Source of the DNA: a virus
Length of the DNA stretch: 60,069 bases
Virus record (IMG/VR): IMGVR_UViG_3300047557_001236
Coordinates: 1 to 60,069 of that record
Strand: one strand, 5' to 3'
Both the position numbers and the translations under genes were made by a program. Below are positions 17,301 through 26,396 of this stretch, piece after piece. The notes under the pieces are model-generated. The model made no database searches. It had not been told where the DNA came from and saw only the letters and a list, made by a program, of their open reading frames with translations. Numbering within the stretch: the first letter of the stretch is position 1; each line of letters opens with the position of its first letter.

Positions 17301-20300
17301 TCTACTTTTTCAATAAAAGTTCTGAACTGAGGAATGCGGTTACCAGCCAAATCATTTAGCTGCCGCAGAGTAAACCCACCCAAATAATACTGACGAGCCG
17401 TGTCATTTACACTTTCAAGGAAGCCTTGCATACCATCTTTAACCATGCTCCACTCAGGGCGACCCATTAACCGCTTATCTATAGTCTTTAAGAAGTTAGG
17501 ATTAAATGGTCGATTGCCTTTTAAAGTACTTTGACCTCGAACTCTAAATGCTTTTAAATCTGCCGTTGTAGCCGGAGGAGCTTGTAGGATTATGTTGGCA
17601 TTTGCAAGGGTATAGCCCAGCACGTTATCCATACCAAATAGCTTGACGATAAAGCTAGTGAACTTATCCCACAGGCTCTTTTGAGTACCTTCATATTTGA
17701 TATCACGTAAAAACTCTTGGAAGTTTTCATTTGAAAATGCTTCCGACACAAACTCTTCAATATCTTTGAAACCGTAAGTTGAGCTCTTCTCTCTTAAAGT
17801 TTGCTTATCTGATTCAGATAAAGCTTCAAATTTATTTTTAGCGTACTCATACAAATTCTTTAGTTCTACTACAGCATCCTGCTGTTCTTTACTAAGTTTG
17901 TTAAAGTTGTCTGGATCAAGAGCGTAGCTTGTGCCCGCATGTGTTGTCTCATGTAGTAATACATATGTGCTTAACCCACCACGTTTTGGATTAAGGCTAA
18001 TAGTATTTTCGCCTCTACCGTAATAGTAAACACCAGCAGCATCTATATTGCCAACAGCTTTACGGTATGCCTCAAGTGTAGAGTTTAGTTGGCCAATAAC
18101 GGGGGGTATGGCATCATTTGCAAAAGATAATCGTTTTGACGCAAGATCTTCTAAACCCTTTAAATTATTGCGAAACACTTCTTCTCTGTCTAAAGGCTGG
18201 TCAAACATGTAATGCTTAATAAAGCCTTCACCCCATTCAAACAACTGTAAATGGTTTAGAAGAGTCCGTTTAGCTTTGTATGCACCAGCATCAATAGTCT
18301 TTTCAGCATAAGCAAGTTCATTACCAATATCTACTTTGGTTTGTAAGTTAAGACTTAAAAGTCGTTTAGCATAGTTAGATATGAACTTGACGTAGTCAGA
18401 AGCAGGACCTTTAAGTGTTTTGTATGCACCGGATACAGAGGACTCAGTTAGTAATTTAAGCGCTCCATTCAAATCATTAGCTTCTAAACGAGCTAAAACC
18501 GCAGGGTGTATTGGGTAAAACAACTTAGGATCAGGCGTATCAACTTTGCTTGGCGGCATGTATTGAGCAAGCCCAGCGTTAAATACAAAGCCTTCTGCTT
18601 TACCAGTCGGCGCACGGGATATAGTTTGAATGTATTTGCGAGCTACGCCACCTTCTTTTTTAAGCTTATCAGCTCGCTCGACTGCAGCATCGGCTCTAGA
18701 TACCATTCTTTGGTATGCAGCAACAGTAGCATCAAAACGTCTAAGTTCTCTAGCAGGTAAGTTTTCTTCAACCCACTTTCTAAATAGCTCAGCCTGTTGT
18801 TTATTTTGATCTTTGTGTATTACGCCAGAATAGCTTGTATCTTCTACACCTAAATCAAACGCTGCCGAGCGCATTGCTAAGCTGTATGTCGGATAGCCAT
18901 TTTTACCACCAAAGTAAGCATAGGCTGCTTTTTGCTCTGGAGTTCTTGTACTTGCTTGAGTGTTATCTAACTCTACCAGTGCTCTTTGTATTTGTTGCGC
19001 AAGATATGGCTCTAGTTTATTAAGCTCTTCTGTAATTTCAAAAGGCAATACCGTCTCTTCTATACCAATGCGAGAGCGTTCGTATTTGTTAAGTGCGTCT
19101 TTTAGTTGTTTACTAAAGTCGTTGATACCTCTAACAGTGTTTAAATTAGGGGCAGACGTTAACGATGCTAATGCTTCTGACTGCGATTTAACATCCATAC
19201 CTGCAAAACGCTGCGATAGTGCAGAAGTAAATACTTCTCGTTCTTTGGGCGCAATACTTAAACTATCAAAAAATTGATTTAGGTAAGCTAAACGATTGTT
19301 TAACTCAGCTCCAGTTAGTGGTGCACTGACATCAGGACCTTTTGGTGGCTCTGGGGGAGGACCTATTGGACGCCCTTTTTCATCTCTTTTTACGTAGCGA
19401 GCTACCTCTTGACTAGTCTTAAACCCAAGAAACTCGGACACATCATCAAGCATGTTTCTTACTTTATCTTTAAAAGCTACTGCTTGAGCAGGATTACCTG
19501 TGCTTGGTTTTAGGCTATTAAAGAACGCAGTTAGAGGCTTTAGTGGGCTATCTGGCGTACCAATTAGCATCATCTTTGCCCGCTCACCCTCTGGTATCGG
19601 CGTTATACCTTCAACATCAGGAACATATCCTGGAGGAGCTTCTAGTTGAAACTCGTCTGCTTTCCCTTCTATCCTACGTTGAGTGCTTTCGCCTGGTGGC
19701 TCTCCAAAGTCAAAGCCAGGTTGGCTGGGCGCACCAAAAGATTTAAATTTTTGTTCGGCTTGAAGTTCTTTAATTACTTCTTCTATTTCTTCAATGCGTG
19801 GATCATTTGGGTCAAATGCAGCTATTTTTGCTTGCTGCCCCCTTAACTCATTTAATTGATCGTCGAATTTCTTTTTTCGTACTCCAGCATCTGTAGTAGA
19901 TCCAGTAGTTCCGCCCAAGCCCGTTTCGAGAGATTCTCCAGTTCCGGTGTCAGTTGTACCTTTTCCGAGTCCTTTTTGGTCAAGTAGCGAAACGCCAGGC
20001 TCACCTCCTCCGGTGTCAGCTTCAGTACTGTATTCTCTTGCTTCATCTATCGCACTCCTTCCAGTCTCCTCCGCTACTTCTAATTGCCGTTGACGTCGTC
20101 TTTCTAGATAAGCACCAGCTCCTGCCCCCGCTACTCCAAATACTCCGCCACCAACTGCGCCACGTACGGATGACTCAATAATACGATTAAATTCTTTACT
20201 ACCCCAAAGTTCAGGGTTTTCTTGTACAAATTTTTCTGCCGTAATACTAATTGCTTCTTGAGCACCTTCAGTTAAACCTTCAGTAGCGGCACCACCAACA

Positions 20301-21106
20301 GTAGCGCCAACAGCTTTTCTAGCTACCCCTGGTGCCATACCAGAGCGCTCTAGTAATTTTTCTACTACACCTGCTTTTGCAGACGGCCCTAGTTGTTTAA
20401 GAATTGCAACAGGTAACACAGAATCCAACGCAGCCGACACCGACCCAGCTAATACAGCAGCAGCTGGCTCCATTTGTCCTGTTTCTTCATAAATATTTTG
20501 AAACACTTCTGGTGCATTAAGTGCGTAAGAACCTAAGAAAGTACCACCAATCTGCCCACGACCAACGCCTTGAGCAGTTTTCATAGCTGCATATCTTGCT
20601 CCAGCTTCAGTAGCTTCTCGCTCGGCTAACTTTTTAGCGGCTGCACTAGCAGCCATACGTCCACCAGCTACTCCAAACCCTGCACCTGGGACAAGCGCAG
20701 TTGCCATACCTGGAACTTGTTCGGCTACAGTTTCTAAAGCAAACGGTATGTAATCACCAATACCTTTAACGTCTTCTAAAGTTTTATACCTAGCACCATA
20801 TTTTTGCTCAATCTCACGCTGAGTTTGTGCAGCTTCTTCCATTTGCTTAGCCGCATATTCTTCAGCGCCAATGGCTTTGGCTGCCATGGCTGGTAATACA
20901 TCACCAAGTAAAGATCCTGTTTGTTTTGCACCACGAACAAGTGCACGCCCTGTCATACTCATGAGCCCTGTGTCTTTAGTAGGCTCTGGTTCCGTCGGCT
21001 TTAATTGTGCCTGAACAGCAGCATATGCTTGAGCATCAGTTAAATCGGTAGGTGAATCTACCTCAAACTTGCCTTGACCAGGTACATCAATCTCGTATTT
21101 AGGCAT
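14387..21106 (-). CDS. Giant virion protein (internal/ejected polyvalent protein, PLxRFG type) with HExxH motif
   Basis: A 2,239-residue protein, the largest in the window and last of the late operon. The N-terminus (YEIDVPGQGKFEVDSPTDLT) is a short domain shared by large phage virion proteins. Gly/Ala-rich hydrophobic stretches follow near residues 120-155 and 315-340. A zinc-protease motif LLHETTHAGT has H1052, E1053 and H1056. The YFPIRRFGRF motif at 1460-1468 matches the PLxRFG signature of large phage proteins. Further membrane-like segments lie near 1680 (FIWYMTSPASALVNMLGVVA) and 1950-1990. The size, membrane-active segments and position suggest it is packaged and ejected with DNA, like podovirus internal proteins. 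Peptidoglycan or protein cleavage by the HExxH part is inferred. Confidence 0.8.
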   Translation of the reverse strand: MPKYEIDVPGQGKFEVDSPTDLTDAQAYAAVQAQLKPTEPEPTKDTGLMSMTGRALVRGAKQTGSLLGDVLPAMAAKAIGAEEYAAKQMEEAAQTQREIEQKYGARYKTLEDVKGIGDYIPFALETVAEQVPGMATALVPGAGFGVAGGRMAASAAAKKLAEREATEAGARYAAMKTAQGVGRGQIGGTFLGSYALNAPEVFQNIYEETGQMEPAAAVLAGSVSAALDSVLPVAILKQLGPSAKAGVVEKLLERSGMAPGVARKAVGATVGGAATEGLTEGAQEAISITAEKFVQENPELWGSKEFNRIIESSVRGAVGGGVFGVAGAGAGAYLERRRQRQLEVAEETGRSAIDEAREYSTEADTGGGEPGVSLLDQKGLGKGTTDTGTGESLETGLGGTTGSTTDAGVRKKKFDDQLNELRGQQAKIAAFDPNDPRIEEIEEVIKELQAEQKFKSFGAPSQPGFDFGEPPGESTQRRIEGKADEFQLEAPPGYVPDVEGITPIPEGERAKMMLIGTPDSPLKPLTAFFNSLKPSTGNPAQAVAFKDKVRNMLDDVSEFLGFKTSQEVARYVKRDEKGRPIGPPPEPPKGPDVSAPLTGAELNNRLAYLNQFFDSLSIAPKEREVFTSALSQRFAGMDVKSQSEALASLTSAPNLNTVRGINDFSKQLKDALNKYERSRIGIEETVLPFEITEELNKLEPYLAQQIQRALVELDNTQASTRTPEQKAAYAYFGGKNGYPTYSLAMRSAAFDLGVEDTSYSGVIHKDQNKQQAELFRKWVEENLPARELRRFDATVAAYQRMVSRADAAVERADKLKKEGGVARKYIQTISRAPTGKAEGFVFNAGLAQYMPPSKVDTPDPKLFYPIHPAVLARLEANDLNGALKLLTESSVSGAYKTLKGPASDYVKFISNYAKRLLSLNLQTKVDIGNELAYAEKTIDAGAYKAKRTLLNHLQLFEWGEGFIKHYMFDQPLDREEVFRNNLKGLEDLASKRLSFANDAIPPVIGQLNSTLEAYRKAVGNIDAAGVYYYGRGENTISLNPKRGGLSTYVLLHETTHAGTSYALDPDNFNKLSKEQQDAVVELKNLYEYAKNKFEALSESDKQTLREKSSTYGFKDIEEFVSEAFSNENFQEFLRDIKYEGTQKSLWDKFTSFIVKLFGMDNVLGYTLANANIILQAPPATTADLKAFRVRGQSTLKGNRPFNPNFLKTIDKRLMGRPEWSMVKDGMQGFLESVNDTARQYYLGGFTLRQLNDLAGNRIPQFRTFIEKVEGMLDDRNQRLEKVRKIALKWQNWQKDHPELAMLLNKLMIDVTLDDRPAYISKLGARYSINKDPDKGPTYRAEVDAAWKKLDDEGRAIYRQVRDFYKDSLADYVESITENKRAQYRTVGDKIRQKAEYDKETKLLSQSPTDIGRKGTLADTHYNDLLLQDPTGVSAKAYQDALEDISKVKEYFAKHKIDVYFPIRRFGRFSVQFLEGNQKEFYMFESAGQRNRFIAKRKAELEKSLGRKLLDNEVKPRNQIQDLVNENMRDFTFLEELKNIVRSGKGESNEALKNNIEENLEQLYFLTLPDQSVRKMFIRRKGTPGMELDMLRAFTSSAFHMSYQHSRYKFSRGMFDDLATAKEAVTKFKGGREGKIDQEYVAELEKRLKYIMNPTDTGGLPAFLSNASFIWYMTSPASALVNMLGVVAVGMPVVGARYGNTKTAAKMAEMAKKFASAGFRDKEGNVAFPSLNNKDGVLTPLQQRAYDKLVVDGLFDITLSHDIVGMAEAPSNLYTGKSHTAMKWLSGLFHGAEKFNREVVGMSVFDMAYEKAKKDGYADEAAFNKAIEVTKELTYKAMFDYSTLNKPRWFQPAYAKVIFQFKQFAQQMTYLLARSVYEWQRSVLTTAQRKEIQRLDPDDPRLNMYKDIADMIRQDRRQNTPDLPPLTETELDAAVDQFIADVQIEARNRLFGTLGMTAVFAGAGGLPLWWAVAGVANALQSVFGDDEEEWDFENWFKNWCNETFGGFVGDSISRGVASQVLGGDLASRLSLNDMWFRDIRYSPDEVATFKDMVFNFLGPSAGLAINGLEAVKQYNSGHIERAFETGSPAFLKNALKSIRLASEGRATTLKGNELLGDVTGYEAGVQLLGFTPERLAQRQKSNIEMKTIEQKILNRRQALLDAFFMGIDNGDSDLVEETLDKISNFNAANPGAAINGKNLSRSVTSRYKQRALAEANGGMPLNKKLIGQLSELNDYGDPND

Positions 21107-21107
21107 C

Positions 21108-21914
21108 TTAGCCTACTTTTTTAACTGTTACGCCTTGTGGTATTGCAGCAGGTGTATTTTGAGGCGTCATACCAATAGCTCCTAAATATTCTGCAACTTT
21201 AGCATTACGTATTTCCTGAAGTTTTTGTATATCTTCTGGTTTCTTACTAAACATTAACTGTGGATAGGCTTGAGATATAAAAGTATCGGCTTTAACGTAG
21301 GCGTTGAGTCTAGCTGTGTCATCCTGAGAAGTAAGCGACCTTCTAAATTTCTCAAATGCGGCTGGATCAGTTTTAAATGCTTCATACTGACGCTCAAAGT
21401 CACTAGCTCTAGAAGCTTGAATACCAGCAACCTTGAGGGCATTTTGCATTTCAGCCACTCTAAGCTGACGATTTTCATAACTATCAAATGCTTTTTGAGC
21501 GGCGTCTCTATCACCACGAGCTTCGGCACGACGAGCTTTTTCAAGATCAACTTGCATCTTCTTAGCTTCAAGCTCCATAGCATCTTGAGTTTTACGGGCT
21601 GCCTCAACACCAGTTGCATATTCACCAAGACCAGCTGCAGCTGCCTGCATAATGCCACCAGGCGCAGGAGTAGAAGCAAATTTGAGGAACCCTTTAGCCA
21701 TAGCCATACGCTCATCACGGCTTAATCTTTCCCCGCTTTTACCTAAGCGCTCACTAATAAATTTTTCAAAGTCAGCACCAAGCTCACCTTTGGGCCCCAT
21801 TTCTTTTTGTTCTGCTAAAAAGTCGGCTGCAGTTTTTGCTTTAGTAATTGGAGATCTTGCTCCCGCAGAACTGTCATATCTCTTCTTTTGGTGCAGGTGG
21901 TTTAGCTGCTGCAA
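21108..21914 (-). CDS. C-terminal half of a virion protein, probably expressed by +1 frameshift
   Basis: A frame of 268 codons whose only upstream start is a TTG at 21914 without a ribosome binding site. The first 14 residues (QQLNHLHQKKRY) look like out-of-frame translation. From DSSAGARSPITKAKTAADF onward it reads as a normal helical, Ala/Lys/Glu-rich virion protein, with a long coiled-coil middle (ELEAKKMQVDLEKARRAEAR). Homologous arrangements in related phages are, to my knowledge, a single gene, so this is best read as the C-terminal part of the ORF ending at 21874, joined at 21876. An internal ATG start (MGPKGELG) remains possible. It overlaps the upstream ORF by 41 nt. Confidence 0.6.
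   Translation of the reverse strand: MQQLNHLHQKKRYDSSAGARSPITKAKTAADFLAEQKEMGPKGELGADFEKFISERLGKSGERLSRDERMAMAKGFLKFASTPAPGGIMQAAAAGLGEYATGVEAARKTQDAMELEAKKMQVDLEKARRAEARGDRDAAQKAFDSYENRQLRVAEMQNALKVAGIQASRASDFERQYEAFKTDPAAFEKFRRSLTSQDDTARLNAYVKADTFISQAYPQLMFSKKPEDIQKLQEIRNAKVAEYLGAIGMTPQNTPAAIPQGVTVKKVG
21870..21890 (-). other. Candidate +1 frameshift site (AUA-UGA-C)
   Basis: On the minus strand the upstream ORF ends GAA-GAG-ATA-TGA followed by C. Skipping the U of the stop reads GAC and continues into the 21,108 frame. This copies the RF2 (prfB) frameshift context, in which a sense codon is followed by UGA-C and a purine-rich, SD-like stretch (AAAAGAAGAG here) lies just upstream. A one-base sequencing or assembly error is the main alternative. 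Confidence 0.5.
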
Positions 21915-23520
21915 CCGGAGCTGGGGCAGGTGCTGGAGATACTTTGTCTCTAAGCATTGGATTTGAAGCTAACATGCGTTCAGCCGCAACTGGAGAAGCA
22001 TCTTTTAAGAAGTTATATTGGTCAATATCTTTTTGTAACTGTAGTTGTTCTATGCGTAGCCGATCCATGGTTTGATCTCCACCACCAAACTCAGGGTTTA
22101 TCATACCTAAGCCGCCATCTGAAAAAGCAACAATACCACCACCTGCCATACCTTGTGATTCAAATGCTGGTCCACCAGCCATAGCAATACCTGATACACG
22201 AGCTTTTTCTTGCTGCATTTTTTCAGCTAATGCTTCTTGGAATATCTGACGCTCACCAGGAGTTAATGCTGGATCACGTAATCGAGCCTGTAGTTGCTCG
22301 ACAGTAAGGTCATCAGCCATGGCCTCAAGTTTTGGCTCAGATATTAACGTGCCATATTTATATCCAGGGGCTGCGCTAGCAATGCCACCTTCACGGTATT
22401 CTTTAATTGCACCGCCACCTGCTTTACCAAATAACGATGCGCCAGCACCAAGTAAGCCAATCGCTTGTTGAGTAGTAGTCGGCTGCGCCTGATAAAGCTG
22501 GGTTGTTTGAGATTGCAACGGTAAACCACGCAACATATTAGACATAAATCCTAACTGCATGAGCGGATACTGTTGTTGAATAGCGTAGTTTTGAACAGCT
22601 TGATTAATAATATCTTGCTGGCGTTGTTGCTGCAAGGCACCCATTTGCTGTTGAGACCTTAAGCGATCTAAATCAGTTGCTTGTTGAGCAGTTCCTAATT
22701 GACCTAACGTACCAGCAGCTTGTCCAGCTTGACCTAAACCTTGCAAGCTAGCTTGAAGTCCTTGTAAACCAAGTCCAGCGCCAAACTGTTGAGCTTGTTG
22801 AGCTTGTTGAAATGCTTGTTGTGTGCCAGCTGCTTGAATATTCTGTAACTGTTGATTGAGATTACGCTGGGCTTCAGACTCAACAATAGCTTGACGACTA
22901 CCACCAAACGCCCCAGCGCCGACTGCTTGAGCTTTTTGAGCTTGTAGTTGTTTAGCATAATCACGAGTAGCTTCAAACTTTTGGCGGTCAACCGCATTCT
23001 GCATATAGGGTGACATGAAAGCACCCATAGCCTCTGGGCTAGTAGCTAATGAATAATAATCAGCTCCGGTACCAGCAGCTTGTCCAGCAATACCTAACGA
23101 ACCAAGACCTGAAGCTGCAGCAAGACCAGTAGCAGGTGCAAATTGACCGGGTTGTTGTAAGTTAGCTACACCTTTAAATGCTTGTTCTTGTTGTGGACTA
23201 AATGGTGCTACATAAGCAGTAGGGTCTGTGCTGTATGGGGTATATGGTTTAAATCCAGTAATTTGTCCATCTGATGTTTCAAAAAGTTGCTTTTGTGTGG
23301 CCCCCAACATGGACTGTACATATGGCCTAGCATACTCTGGAATGTTAGTGTTATACGCAGTAGTTTGAGTAGGGGCTGGAGCAGGAGCGCCACCACCACC
23401 GCCGCCTTTACCACCACCGCCGCCACAAATGTATCCACCGCCTAGTTTGCGCTGAGTAACGCTATCGCCTAGGGGTTCGCCAAAGGCTTCTAATTCTCTA
23501 CGAGACCAATTCAGTTTCAT
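21874..23520 (-). CDS. Gly/Gln/Ala-rich internal virion protein (N-terminal part)
   Basis: A 548-residue late protein. A Gly-rich N-terminal patch (residues 27-44) is followed by NIPEYARPYVQSMLGATQKQ, a region common in phage internal or tail proteins. Next comes a long Gln/Ala-rich segment (residues about 180-330) and a C-terminal part with repeated glycine-turn signatures (YREGGIA, MAGGGIVAFSDGG). The FSDGG-type elements are typical of large virion proteins in short-tailed phages of aquatic bacteria. The C-terminus is a Pro/Ala linker (SPAPAPAPVAAAKPPAPK) that stops at TGA 21876, where it appears designed to continue into the next frame. Located between an acetyltransferase and the giant protein. 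Confidence 0.7.
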   Translation of the reverse strand: MKLNWSRRELEAFGEPLGDSVTQRKLGGGYICGGGGGKGGGGGGAPAPAPTQTTAYNTNIPEYARPYVQSMLGATQKQLFETSDGQITGFKPYTPYSTDPTAYVAPFSPQQEQAFKGVANLQQPGQFAPATGLAAASGLGSLGIAGQAAGTGADYYSLATSPEAMGAFMSPYMQNAVDRQKFEATRDYAKQLQAQKAQAVGAGAFGGSRQAIVESEAQRNLNQQLQNIQAAGTQQAFQQAQQAQQFGAGLGLQGLQASLQGLGQAGQAAGTLGQLGTAQQATDLDRLRSQQQMGALQQQRQQDIINQAVQNYAIQQQYPLMQLGFMSNMLRGLPLQSQTTQLYQAQPTTTQQAIGLLGAGASLFGKAGGGAIKEYREGGIASAAPGYKYGTLISEPKLEAMADDLTVEQLQARLRDPALTPGERQIFQEALAEKMQQEKARVSGIAMAGGPAFESQGMAGGGIVAFSDGGLGMINPEFGGGDQTMDRLRIEQLQLQKDIDQYNFLKDASPVAAERMLASNPMLRDKVSPAPAPAPVAAAKPPAPKEEI

Positions 23521-23950
23521 GTTTTACCCGCTCCCTAATCCAGCGACAATCAGCCTTATTCATTTCAAATACTACTAAATCACCACCATCGCAGTGCATA
23601 CCAGGGAATCGTATAGCTTCTTTAAACCCTAGTTTTTTATCGTACTCCATAGCTTTGGTATTAAGGCTATTTACAATACCAAACACTTTTTCTAACCCTA
23701 AATAATTAAAAGGATAATCAAATGCACCAAAAAGTAAGCCTTTGGGTGTATAGCCTCCTTTTAAATTAACCATGTGCATTTGGCAAGTCTTTCCTATAAA
23801 GGCTGTGTAGCCAATAACCCATTCAATCTGATTATCCTGCCCAACCCAAAATAATGCTTGAAAATCTGCACAAGGTTGCACACCCGCATGCTCAAGTAAA
23901 TAGGCTTGTGCAATGGCTTTAGCTTCATTAGATTGAGCACTTTGTAACAT
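23498..23950 (-). CDS. GNAT-type N-acetyltransferase in the late operon
   Basis: A 150-residue protein with the GNAT fold outline. Strands (EWVIGYTAFIG) lead to an acetyl-CoA-like loop region (GGYTPKGLLFGAFDYPF), then LGLEKVFGIVNSLNTKAMEYDKKLGFKEAIR, where the NxxA...Y.KxGF element is the C-terminal GNAT signature. It is embedded between virion genes and overlaps the next one by 23 nt. Such acetyltransferases recur in phage structural clusters; they might acetylate a virion or host protein, but the substrate is unknown. Confidence 0.8.
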   Translation of the reverse strand: MLQSAQSNEAKAIAQAYLLEHAGVQPCADFQALFWVGQDNQIEWVIGYTAFIGKTCQMHMVNLKGGYTPKGLLFGAFDYPFNYLGLEKVFGIVNSLNTKAMEYDKKLGFKEAIRFPGMHCDGGDLVVFEMNKADCRWIRERVKHETELVS

Positions 23951-25663
23951 CTATGCTGGTAAGTATTTTTCGGCTTTAACTGCGGGGGCTTGTTTCTTTT
24001 TACCCGTCCTTGCAGCACGAATCTTATCCATCATCTTGTACAACTTACGAGCACCAGCATCGGTAGATCCATTACCCAAATGGCTAACTACATCTGCTGG
24101 AACAACAAATTCACCGTCGGCCAAACGAGCTGGTTGCTTACGTCCAATCGTTGCTGGAATATGGTCAGACATACCATCACCAGGGCCTTTAAGTAGACGA
24201 CCACCATCTGAATAATCACCTAAGTGAGCAACGCCACCTTTAGCAGCTGTGTCTGACATATCACCACCAAGAGCTTTAATACCTGTTTTTGGCATCTGCG
24301 CCATAGGAATACCAAAGCGACCCATTAATTTTTTACGGCGTAATTCAGCGGCGTCTAAAGCACTTAAACCTTTTGTAGAGGGATCTGTGTCTCTATATGT
24401 ACCAGCGTCACCTTTGGGTAAATACTGCGCAACATTACCTCCTTTATTCATACCCATAGGTTGTAAACCAGTAATTGGATTAACTGGGGTGTCATAGTCA
24501 GACGCTACAACTTCCATGCTGGCAGGGCGTTGCGTAGGTGTAGCGTAGTAAGTTTTATCAATCATTCCTTGTGGATACATGCCGGGCTGTTGTCCCATCA
24601 TAGACATACGTTCTACTGGGCCACTAGGTTGCCCACCTGCGGCTAGCTTCATAATTCCACCTTCTGCTGCATATCTATAGTCTTTATACGTAGGTGTATA
24701 AACGTTAGGTACAGCAGTATACGGTTGGAAATTGGGTGATAAAGTATATAAACCCATAGGATTTTGTTCAACTGGAACGCCTGGCATAGTCGGCGTTGTA
24801 GAAGCTGGACCCATCAAAAATGGGGTTGCCGCTGCAATAGCTTGCATGGGACGTTGTTTTACTACGTCGTAAACGTTAGTGCCAAATGTTGTTGGGCTAA
24901 ATCCCTGTGGACCAAAACCAATACCACGCTTTAAATTTTCAAAAGACATAGGGCTGGCACCGGTGGCAGCTGGAACTCTCTGAGCAAATTCTTGAGAAAA
25001 AGTAGCATACTGTTCAGGAGTTATTGCGCCTTTACTCAACAAACTAGCTGCTTGAGCAGGACTTGATATTGAAGGTATGCTTGGAGCTACGTTAGACATT
25101 GCTTGGGCTGCAGCATTAATAGACGCTGGTGTGGTTTGAGCTGCGGACAATACTTCTGGCATCGCCGAAGGTATATTTTTCATTGCTTCAGCAGCGGCAT
25201 TAATAGATGCAGGTGTGGTTTGAGCTGCTGATGTTACTGTTGGAAGTCCGGAAGTTACGGCTTGTTGTTGAACCGCTTGAGAAGCACCTTCAGCGGCAGC
25301 TTGAGTTGCACCAGCTTCAGATAGTCCTTGGAGTAGACCTGATCCACCATATGCACCAATACCGGACATTATGCCTTGCACTAAACTACCACCTGTGGCT
25401 AGAGTTAAACCACCAGCTACGGCAGCTCCAATAAATGGATTCATTGTTATAGCACCAGCAGCGACACCCGCTACTGTCGGCAAAATACCTTCTAAAAATC
25501 CGGCTTCGGGTAAACCCGTATCTGGGTTAATTGTTAAGGATCCACCATGCCGCAAAGCCAAAGCTTGAAGCCCTTTGACTTCACCTTTGGTCATGTGAAC
25601 AAGTTCGGTATCGTTATTTCTACCTTTGGATTTTAAATAGTGTGCTGTATGGTGTAATCCCAT
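23951..25663 (-). CDS. Virion protein with DGEFVVPADVVS motif
   Basis: A 570-residue structural protein. The start is ATG at 25663 because GAGGTGATT lies just upstream; the longer open frame has no binding site. The N-terminus is MGLHHTAHYLKSKGRNNDTE. It contains a glycine-zipper-like membrane region (about residues 60-110, ILPTVAGVAAGAITMNPFIG), two near-identical Ala-rich repeats (AQTTPASINAAAEAM), and glycine turns (AAEGGIMKLAAGGQ). Near the C-terminus is ARLADGEFVVPADVVSHLGN, a motif that recurs in phage virion proteins. The glycine-zipper suggests membrane insertion during ejection. Exact role unknown. Confidence 0.72.
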   Translation of the reverse strand: MGLHHTAHYLKSKGRNNDTELVHMTKGEVKGLQALALRHGGSLTINPDTGLPEAGFLEGILPTVAGVAAGAITMNPFIGAAVAGGLTLATGGSLVQGIMSGIGAYGGSGLLQGLSEAGATQAAAEGASQAVQQQAVTSGLPTVTSAAQTTPASINAAAEAMKNIPSAMPEVLSAAQTTPASINAAAQAMSNVAPSIPSISSPAQAASLLSKGAITPEQYATFSQEFAQRVPAATGASPMSFENLKRGIGFGPQGFSPTTFGTNVYDVVKQRPMQAIAAATPFLMGPASTTPTMPGVPVEQNPMGLYTLSPNFQPYTAVPNVYTPTYKDYRYAAEGGIMKLAAGGQPSGPVERMSMMGQQPGMYPQGMIDKTYYATPTQRPASMEVVASDYDTPVNPITGLQPMGMNKGGNVAQYLPKGDAGTYRDTDPSTKGLSALDAAELRRKKLMGRFGIPMAQMPKTGIKALGGDMSDTAAKGGVAHLGDYSDGGRLLKGPGDGMSDHIPATIGRKQPARLADGEFVVPADVVSHLGNGSTDAGARKLYKMMDKIRAARTGKKKQAPAVKAEKYLPA

Positions 25664-25703
25664 AATCACCTCATAAGGTTGATTTGTTTGAAGTTTATCA
25701 TTG

Positions 25704-26396
25704 TTAAGCGCTTGTGGGTAGTCTAGAAACAAACGTTATTGAGCCAATTACAGATGGAACTGCTGGTCTAGCATAAGGGTCTCCTCCAGCTACTGTCCAA
25801 GCATCGTCGTGGTAAATGTATATGCCTTCTACTGGGCCGACTGAATCATAAGCCTTTTCTGTAGCCCAATATAGTTCAATTTCATCACCTGCATTAACTG
25901 CAAAAGTTACTTCTGAATAAGCAGTTAAATATGACGGGACGCCAGCGCTTTTCCGTGCTGGAATACTAAATATAGTCGCTGAATTAATTACGTCTGAATT
26001 GTTTACTTTTAACCAAAATGTGGCGTTATGAATATCATTATCCGTATTAATTAGCTGAGCGCTGTACCTAATTGTGTATATACCAGACACACCAGCCGTT
26101 GCAGAACCAGGAGCGTTTAGGGTAAACCCTGATCCAGAATCTAAAGTGTCAAAATTTACGACTGTTGGAGTATCGTCTCCTGTAGCATACTGATCGGTAG
26201 AGTCTGAGGCTGCTATATGCGGGAAACTAAGGTATCCACCACCATTGGTATCTCCTAGCCCAAAACTAAAATTATCAATTTGATTGAAATAAAGGCGTAG
26301 GGCATTATTTAACTGGTCTTGATACAGCTGAGCGTAGGCAACTGGGGCAATTAATAAATTAGGAGCTTTAGGTGGTCTTATTGGTATATAAGCCAT
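25704..26396 (-). CDS. Virion protein with C1q/TNF-like jelly-roll domain
   Basis: A 230-residue protein. After a short N-terminal anchor (MAYIPIRPPKAPNLL, then a helix ALRLYFNQIDNF), residues 60-200 form a beta-sandwich pattern: GIYTIRYSAQLINTD, ATFWLKVNNSDV, SEVTFAVNAGDEIELYW. This alternation, with VNAGD before the last long strand, is typical of C1q-like jelly rolls found in phage fibres and capsid decoration. It overlaps the next structural gene by one base. Probably an exposed tail or capsid component. Confidence 0.72.
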   Translation of the reverse strand: MAYIPIRPPKAPNLLIAPVAYAQLYQDQLNNALRLYFNQIDNFSFGLGDTNGGGYLSFPHIAASDSTDQYATGDDTPTVVNFDTLDSGSGFTLNAPGSATAGVSGIYTIRYSAQLINTDNDIHNATFWLKVNNSDVINSATIFSIPARKSAGVPSYLTAYSEVTFAVNAGDEIELYWATEKAYDSVGPVEGIYIYHDDAWTVAGGDPYARPAVPSVIGSITFVSRLPTSA

